Below are positions 28,852 to 32,533 of a DNA stretch of 32,533 nt, in pieces. Positions within the stretch are counted from its first letter, which is position 1. Each line of letters begins with the position of its first letter. The notes beneath the pieces were generated by a model. The model made no database searches. It was not told the DNA's origin and was given only the letters and a program-made list of their open reading frames with translations. Origin of the DNA: a virus; the IMG/VR virus record IMGVR_UViG_3300050116_000063, positions 1 through 32,533 of that record, one strand, 5' to 3'. The position numbers and the translations under genes are program-made.

Positions 28852-30170
28852 CCGAAATTTCTGAAATTGCCTATATCGAGCCAGAAGGCGAACGCCTCGC
28901 GATCACCGTTTGCGCTACCGAGCGTTATCAATACGCGATGACGGCCCAGGCCCGCGCGATCCATGCCAACGTACGGCATTTGCGCATCCCGATCGCGATT
29001 ATTCTCGCCGGCGACGAGGGATTGAGGAAGACCGAGACGCTATACAAATCGCTATTCAAACAGGGCATCGAGGCCGGGCGCGTGATAGTCGATCGGATAG
29101 CAGGCTTTGAATCTCCGATTGGCGAAAACTATAAAAATGCGGCGCAACTCCTGATCGCCCAAATGCGCACGGCCGCCTTCGAGCGCGCTCGTTCCTGGGG
29201 CGCCTCTTTATGTTGGTCCCTCGACTCCGATGTGATTCCGAAGAGCTCGTCGTGCTATGCGACCTTGCGATGGATCTTGGACATCCCAGGCCGCTTTTAT
29301 GAGGTCGCGATCTCGCCCTATCCGAGCCAGGGCGGCGGCGACATGCTCACCGGCCGCGGCACGCCGGAAAACCCGATCTCGCAAGACTTCCTCGAAACGG
29401 AGCGCAAGATCCCCGATGAGCTCGTGAAGCGGATCGTTGCGCATAAGCTCGCCCTGGCCGAGATCAAGCCGCCGGCGCAACCGTCGAAGGAAATGGTCGA
29501 TGAGGCGAATGCGATCCGCAAGGCGGTCAGCGAATGCGAGCCGCTCGGAAACGTCTTTGAGATGACGGCAAAAAATGGCTGGCGCCGGCGCGGATGGCTT
29601 TCGGCCGCTTATCCCGGCCTCGGGCGCGGCTCGATCGTGCCGACGGATTGGTGCGGCTTCGGATCAACGTTAATGAGCCGCCGTGCGCTCGATGAATGCG
29701 ATTTTGCCGGATACGAGGGCGGCGGCACCGAGGATCTTTATATCGTTTGGCACCGTTGGCATCAAGCCGGGATCCGGATAGCCTCGGCTCTGCATGAGCC
29801 GTCATCGCACGTGAGCCGGCGAAGCGACGGGAAATTCTTCATGTCGATGATCCGGTTCGTTACCGACGCAGACGAAGGCAAGGGCGAATGCGTCGGCCAT
29901 ATCCGCACCTTGCAACGGCCCTTCTATGCCCAGGACAAGGGCGAGAAATTCGATCCGGCAAACGACGGGATCCCGACGGCGCCGGCGGATCGCAAGGTTG
30001 AGGGCAAGGCGATCGTGCCGGCAGCGTCGACGAAGGCGGCCGAGCCGACGGCCGCGACGGGATCAGTCGATAAAACCGTTGCGACCGCGATCGCGGTCGA
30101 GCTGGTCACGACGTGGGCGTCCCCCTGGCGGATCCCAACCGTGACGCGCGATCGCCGGCCGAAGAAATAA
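28848..30170 (+). CDS. Glycosyltransferase-like protein with DxD motif
   Basis: A 440-aa protein. RLAITVCATERYQYAMTAQA begins the nucleotide-binding fold, and SLCWSLDSDVIPKSS near residue 127 holds the DxD that binds metal and sugar nucleotide in GT-A enzymes. GTEDLYIVWHRWHQAGIRIA near 295-315 matches the late acidic motif (GxEDxxLxxRxxxxG) of such enzymes, and HVSRRS follows with the likely metal-binding His. The last 75 residues are Ala/Thr-rich and probably a linker or tail. It follows the Ser/Thr-rich gene and may decorate it; transfer to host polysaccharide is the alternative. Residues near 168 read LTGRGTPENPI, shared with the leftward gene at 30462. Confidence 0.7.
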   Translation: MTEISEIAYIEPEGERLAITVCATERYQYAMTAQARAIHANVRHLRIPIAIILAGDEGLRKTETLYKSLFKQGIEAGRVIVDRIAGFESPIGENYKNAAQLLIAQMRTAAFERARSWGASLCWSLDSDVIPKSSSCYATLRWILDIPGRFYEVAISPYPSQGGGDMLTGRGTPENPISQDFLETERKIPDELVKRIVAHKLALAEIKPPAQPSKEMVDEANAIRKAVSECEPLGNVFEMTAKNGWRRRGWLSAAYPGLGRGSIVPTDWCGFGSTLMSRRALDECDFAGYEGGGTEDLYIVWHRWHQAGIRIASALHEPSSHVSRRSDGKFFMSMIRFVTDADEGKGECVGHIRTLQRPFYAQDKGEKFDPANDGIPTAPADRKVEGKAIVPAASTKAAEPTAATGSVDKTVATAIAVELVTTWASPWRIPTVTRDRRPKK

Positions 30171-30173
30171 AAA

Positions 30174-30203
30174 CCCCTCCGGCGGTCGTCGCGCGCGGAG
30201 GGG
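30174..30203 (-). terminator. Hairpin with T-run on the minus strand
   Basis: CCCCTCCG (30174-30181), 14-base loop, CGGAGGGG (30196-30203). On the minus strand the stem is followed by TTTTTATTTC, so it should end leftward transcripts from the 30462-30812 gene. On the plus strand the stem follows the glycosyltransferase stop codon and lacks a T-run. From here to 30461 there is no rightward gene; the stretch holds repeat copy 1 and a short leftward frame. Confidence 0.6.
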
Positions 30204-30248
30204 GAATTCGGGCGGGGCTACGACTCCCCGCGGCCTTTATCGGCTTGC

Positions 30249-30410
30249 CCGTACTGCACGCCGGAAACGTCGAATTTCCTGAAAGAATTGTCAAGGGCTT
30301 TCCTTTAGGAATCAATGCGTTGCGAGAGATGCGCAATAATACGCACTTTGTTAGTGCTTATGCCCGCGCAGTCGTGCTATGATTGGATCGAGGCCGCGGT
30401 CGGCTTCTCG
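30249..30410 (+). repeat. 162-bp direct repeat, copy 1
   Basis: It is identical, by base-by-base reading, to 30908-31069, offset 659 bp. It contains small dyads: TCCTTTAGGA, TGCGCAATAATACGCA (12 of 16 symmetric) and GCACT-TTGTT-AGTGC, and a TATGAT hexamer near its end. It looks regulatory, not coding. Confidence 0.85.
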
Positions 30411-30465
30411 TTGAGCGGATGCTTCTTGCGAACTCGGCGATTATCTCATCGGCTTCCTTGCTCAC
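30358..30465 (-). pseudogene. Short leftward frame cut by repeat copy 1
   Basis: GTG at 30465 overlaps the stop of the 30462-30812 gene (GTGA). The first 18 residues, VSKEADEIIAEFARSIRS, look like a helical protein. From 30410 on the frame reads into the 162-bp repeat and gives an Arg/Ser-rich tail to a TAA at 30358. It looks like a coupled gene whose body was lost when the repeat joined here. Confidence 0.35.
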
Positions 30466-30812
30466 GGCTTCGGAGGTGTCCAGAACGTGCGCCCGTCGGC
30501 CGCGCGCCAGTAAACGCCGCCGTCATGGTTGAGGAACGCGACCGCATCTTTCGGCGTGTCTTGCACCGGAAAAGCCGGCGGCCCCTGGCCCGTGTCGCCG
30601 GCCGAGAATTCCTTCGCGTACTCGGCTTGAAACTCGACGAGCTCTCGCGGCATCCCTTGCCACGTCGAGAACGCCGGAGCATGCGAGGTCGAGATCCGCG
30701 ATCCGTCGTCGGCGTAATCCGAAAGGATCGGATTTTCCGGCGTGCGGCGGCCGGTGAGCAAAAAAGCGCGCACGCAATGGATCCAACGCGGAGTCGAAAA
30801 TTTGATCTTCAT
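30462..30812 (-). CDS. Hypothetical 116-aa protein bracketed by direct repeats
   Basis: The ATG at 30812 is preferred over the frame start at 30995, which lies in the repeat. MKIKFSTPRWIHCVRAFLLT is followed by GRRTPENPILSDYADDG, a middle with MPRELVEFQAEYAKEFSAGD and an end HDGGVYWRAADGRTFWTPPK. Trp/Tyr-rich, beta-like C-terminus; no family recognised. LTGRxTPENPI is shared with the glycosyltransferase at 28848, and the DNA of this piece matches it in 32 of 34 bases. It is the only leftward gene in the right part of the window and lies between two identical 162-bp repeats, so it was probably brought in as a unit. Confidence 0.5.
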   Translation of the reverse strand: MKIKFSTPRWIHCVRAFLLTGRRTPENPILSDYADDGSRISTSHAPAFSTWQGMPRELVEFQAEYAKEFSAGDTGQGPPAFPVQDTPKDAVAFLNHDGGVYWRAADGRTFWTPPKP

Positions 30813-30907
30813 ATCGCGGGAGTGAATTTTGCGACGATGGCCGGATCGAATTGAATCATGCTCTTCAAACCGGGGCCGGCGTGAGGGAAGGTCGGTTTGT
30901 AATGATA

Positions 30908-31069
30908 CCGTACTGCACGCCGGAAACGTCGAATTTCCTGAAAGAATTGTCAAGGGCTTTCCTTTAGGAATCAATGCGTTGCGAGAGATGCGCAATAATA
31001 CGCACTTTGTTAGTGCTTATGCCCGCGCAGTCGTGCTATGATTGGATCGAGGCCGCGGTCGGCTTCTCG
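30908..31069 (+). repeat. 162-bp direct repeat, copy 2 (upstream of the XRE gene)
   Basis: Identical to 30249-30410. It ends 44 bases before the XRE gene at 31114 and so probably carries its promoter and operators. The 30813-31113 stretch otherwise holds only about 95 bases of unique non-coding sequence upstream of the leftward gene. Confidence 0.85.
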
Positions 31070-31113
31070 GTTTAAGCTGCATCCTTTATGGCAACCGAAA
31101 CGGAATGTGCCGA

Positions 31114-31374
31114 ATGAAACTCTCCTACACCCATCCCGCGGCCTCTAAAGGCCTTCCCGTCTTCTTGGACGACAAAGGCAAAGTGATGGGCTATTCGGAA
31201 GGCTTTTGGGCTATCCGGAAGAAATTCAGGTTGCGCGCGGCCGATCTCGCGGAGATCTGCGGCGTGAGTCACCGGACTATCGACGGATACGCGATCGGCC
31301 GAAAACCGACCGCCCAGGTTTTGGGCATGCTTGCGCGGTATTTGAAAAGCCTTCCCCGAGATAGGGAATTCTGA
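31114..31374 (+). CDS. XRE-type helix-turn-helix regulator
   Basis: An 86-aa product from the ATG at 31114; ATG at 31105 is an alternative. IRKKFRLRAADLAEICGVSH, then RTIDGYAIGRKPTAQVLGML, is a Cro/CI-like HTH (helix 2 DLAEICG, recognition helix HRTIDGYAIG) followed by helices. N-terminal KGLPVFLDDKGKVMGYSEGF resembles a small beta hairpin. The 162-bp repeat upstream contains several dyads that could be its operators. The end overlaps the next gene by one base (TGATG). Confidence 0.7.
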   Translation: MKLSYTHPAASKGLPVFLDDKGKVMGYSEGFWAIRKKFRLRAADLAEICGVSHRTIDGYAIGRKPTAQVLGMLARYLKSLPRDREF

Positions 31375-31784
31375 TGAAACGCTCAACCCCATTGCGCAGG
31401 AAGACGCGGCTGAAGCGCAAGACTTGGATGAGGCGGATCTCGAAGCGCCGCTCAGGCGAACGCGCCAAATATCTTCTCCGGCGAAAAATCTTTCTCGCGA
31501 AACATCCTTATTGCCAATGGTGGCTCGCTGAGCACGGCAAAAGAGAATCGCAAGTGCTGATCCGCGGCGGCGGACTTCCTTTCATCTCGAAGGTCGATAA
31601 ATATCCCGGCTGCTTTGACTTTTGGCGCGTGCCGTATTCTAGGGAGATACACCACAAAAACAAGCGAACTGGCGCTAGGCTTCTCGATGAATCGCAATGG
31701 ATGGCCGTTTCGCGTGCGGGCCACAAATGGATCGAGGCGCACAAATCCGAAGCTCGCGCCAAAGGCTATCTGCTCAATTTCTAA
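31374..31784 (+). CDS. HNH-endonuclease-like protein
   Basis: A 136-aa strongly basic protein. MKRSTPLRRKTRLKRKTWMR and SGERAKYLLRRKIFLAKHPY with a Cys, then REIHHKNKRTGARLLDESQW and MAVSRAGHKWIEAHKSEARA. It follows the layout of the phage HNH proteins with KRSTPLRRK heads: IHHxxxRxGxxLxDESxWMxxxRxxHxWIExHxxEARxxG. Compared with that group it lacks the paired zinc cysteines: single Cys remain at YCQWW and PGCFDF. Nicking or cos-cleavage-linked activity is typical, but the loss makes activity uncertain. Confidence 0.65.
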   Translation: MKRSTPLRRKTRLKRKTWMRRISKRRSGERAKYLLRRKIFLAKHPYCQWWLAEHGKRESQVLIRGGGLPFISKVDKYPGCFDFWRVPYSREIHHKNKRTGARLLDESQWMAVSRAGHKWIEAHKSEARAKGYLLNF

Positions 31785-31785
31785 A

Positions 31786-31899
31786 ATGAGCTATTTCAAA
31801 TCCAGGCCATTTTGCTTCGCCTTCGCTATCGGTTTCGCTGCCGGTGTCGTCTTTGTCTCTGTTGGCGCTGCGATCCTGATCCTCTGTTTTGGCCGGTGA
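31786..31899 (+). CDS. 37-aa single-span membrane protein
   Basis: From the ATG at 31786: MSYFKSRPFCFAFAIGFAAG followed by VVFVSVGAAILILCFGR. It is almost entirely one hydrophobic helix with basic ends. A role as small membrane effector or holin-like peptide is possible. The ATG starts one base after the previous stop, so translation is coupled. Confidence 0.5.
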   Translation: MSYFKSRPFCFAFAIGFAAGVVFVSVGAAILILCFGR

Positions 31900-31908
31900 A
31901 TTTTTGCC

Positions 31909-32199
31909 ATGAAATCAAAACCATTAGTCATTGTTCGCACTCAATCCGCCGGCGTATTTGCCGGTGTACTCGAATCACGCGACGGCTCAGAAGCCGTTGT
32001 ATCTAACGCGCGCCGCCTCTGGTATTGGAGCGGTGCGGCATCACTCAGTCAGCTTTCAATTGAAGGCGTCAGCAATCCCTCGGCCTGCAAATTTCCGGTG
32101 GCCGTGCCGGAAGTGACCCTTCTCGGAGTCATCGAAATTCTCCCACTCAGCGAAAAGGCGAAAGCATCGATAGACGCGGTGCCCGTCTGGAAAGCATAA
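31909..32199 (+). CDS. DUF6948-like conserved phage protein
   Basis: A 96-aa protein. VIVRTQSAGVFAGVLESRDG, then ARRLWYWSGAASLSQLSIEG, and an end with VTLLGVIEILPLSEKAKASI and VPVWKA. I recognise this as the DUF6948 type (VIIRTYSAGVxxGxL, NARRxWYWxGAxSLSQLA, xEVIEIxPxTxxAxxSI). Function is unknown. Its stop touches the ATG of the Gly/Tyr repeat gene, a pairing I recall from other phages. Confidence 0.75.
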   Translation: MKSKPLVIVRTQSAGVFAGVLESRDGSEAVVSNARRLWYWSGAASLSQLSIEGVSNPSACKFPVAVPEVTLLGVIEILPLSEKAKASIDAVPVWKA

Positions 32200-32523
32200 A
32201 TGGCTAAAGCAAATAAAACTGTCGGGTACGGGTCTGGGTCTGGGGATGGGTATGGGTACGGGGACAGGGACGGGGATGGGGACGGGTACGGGGATGGGTA
32301 TGGGTACGGGGATGGGTATGGGTATGGGGATGGGTATGGGTATGGGTCTGGGTCTTGGTATGGGTCTGGGTATGGGTCCGGGGATGGGGATGGGTCTGGG
32401 TCTGGGTCTTGGTATGGGTCTGGGTATGGTTATGGGTCTGGGGATGGGTATGGGGATGGGTATGGGTCTTGGTATGGGTCTGGGTATGGGTCCGGGGCTG
32501 GGGATGGGTCTGGGGATGTGTAA
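32200..32523 (+). CDS. Gly-Tyr-Ser-Asp repeat protein coded by a G-run array
   Basis: A 107-aa protein. After MAKANKTVGYGSGSG it is a series of dipeptides Gly-X, where X is Tyr, Asp or Ser. The unit SWYGSGYG occurs three times. No charge other than Asp and no hydrophobic core, so it should be disordered or form beta-like fibrils. Gly is coded almost only by GGG, although neighbouring genes use mostly GGC; Ser is coded by TCT and Tyr by TAT. The DNA is therefore an array of GGG every 6 bases for about 300 bp. It follows the DUF6948-like gene without a gap. The window ends 10 bases after its stop. Confidence 0.75.
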   Translation: MAKANKTVGYGSGSGDGYGYGDRDGDGDGYGDGYGYGDGYGYGDGYGYGSGSWYGSGYGSGDGDGSGSGSWYGSGYGYGSGDGYGDGYGSWYGSGYGSGAGDGSGDV

Positions 32524-32533
32524 GGGTCCGTGG

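Noticed and set aside
30908-31069. Repeat copy as an insertion sequence end
   Set aside because: No transposase, no terminal inverted repeats and no target duplication could be seen.
32217-32520. G-run array as a CRISPR or VNTR outside genes
   Set aside because: Units are 6-base codon pairs without spacers and stay in one open frame with a start and stop, so it is a coding repeat.
1-32533. Window as a complete circular genome
   Set aside because: Joining the end to the start does not extend the XRE fragment into a sensible HTH, and no terminal repeat was seen.

Overview
The window looks like part of the genome of a tailed double-stranded DNA phage, or of a prophage, of a GC-rich bacterium. 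The right half carries a lambda-type head order: Nu1-like small terminase, GpA-like large terminase, gpW-like connector, lambda-family portal, protease/scaffold, small decoration-like protein and major capsid. A tail module follows, with a candidate -1 frameshifted G/GT chaperone pair and a short tape-measure-like protein. No integrase, endolysin, tRNA or CRISPR was recognised. The host cannot be named. Very few starts have a Shine-Dalgarno sequence, which fits a host that often initiates translation without one.

Layout. (1) Positions 1-6675 are a leftward block. It starts with a ribbon-helix-helix protein, a 40-aa membrane protein and a winged-helix replication-like protein with internal iteron-like repeats. 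It continues through a set of sugar/SAM-type enzymes: a glycosyltransferase-like protein, a two-subunit transketolase with small proteins in between, a short FkbM-methyltransferase-like fragment and a radical SAM/SPASM enzyme. It ends with a beta-helix (tailspike-like) protein, a conserved small phage protein and a cut-off XRE regulator. Most junctions are 4-base ATGA/GTGA overlaps, so the block is probably one translationally coupled operon. Two small genes (133-504 and 5537-5734) are bracketed by copies of one 29-bp inverted repeat. (2) From 6803 to 8963 rightward accessory genes occur (HTH protein, unknown proteins, HNH/zinc-finger protein with an apparent frameshift). (3) From 9053 to 16518 lies the packaging and head module, closed by a clear terminator. 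(4) From 16606 to 28795 tail and connector genes are interleaved with sugar-enzyme genes: a two-domain glycosyltransferase and two paralogous GT9-like proteins. A probable Acb2/Tad1-domain anti-defence protein is also there. The module ends in a 916-aa protein dominated by Ser and Thr. (5) From 28796 to 32533 come another DxD glycosyltransferase, a leftward gene bracketed by identical 162-bp direct repeats, an XRE regulator, an HNH-like protein, a 37-aa membrane protein, a DUF6948-like protein and a Gly-Tyr-Ser-Asp repeat protein coded by a G-run array.

How the parts may work together: head and tail genes make a siphovirus-like particle. The glycosyltransferases inside the structural operons suggest that virion proteins, perhaps the Ser/Thr-rich one, or alternatively host surface glycans, are glycosylated during infection. 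The leftward transketolase/radical SAM block may supply or modify an unusual sugar. These links are inference from gene order; the domain calls rest on motifs read by eye, without database searches.
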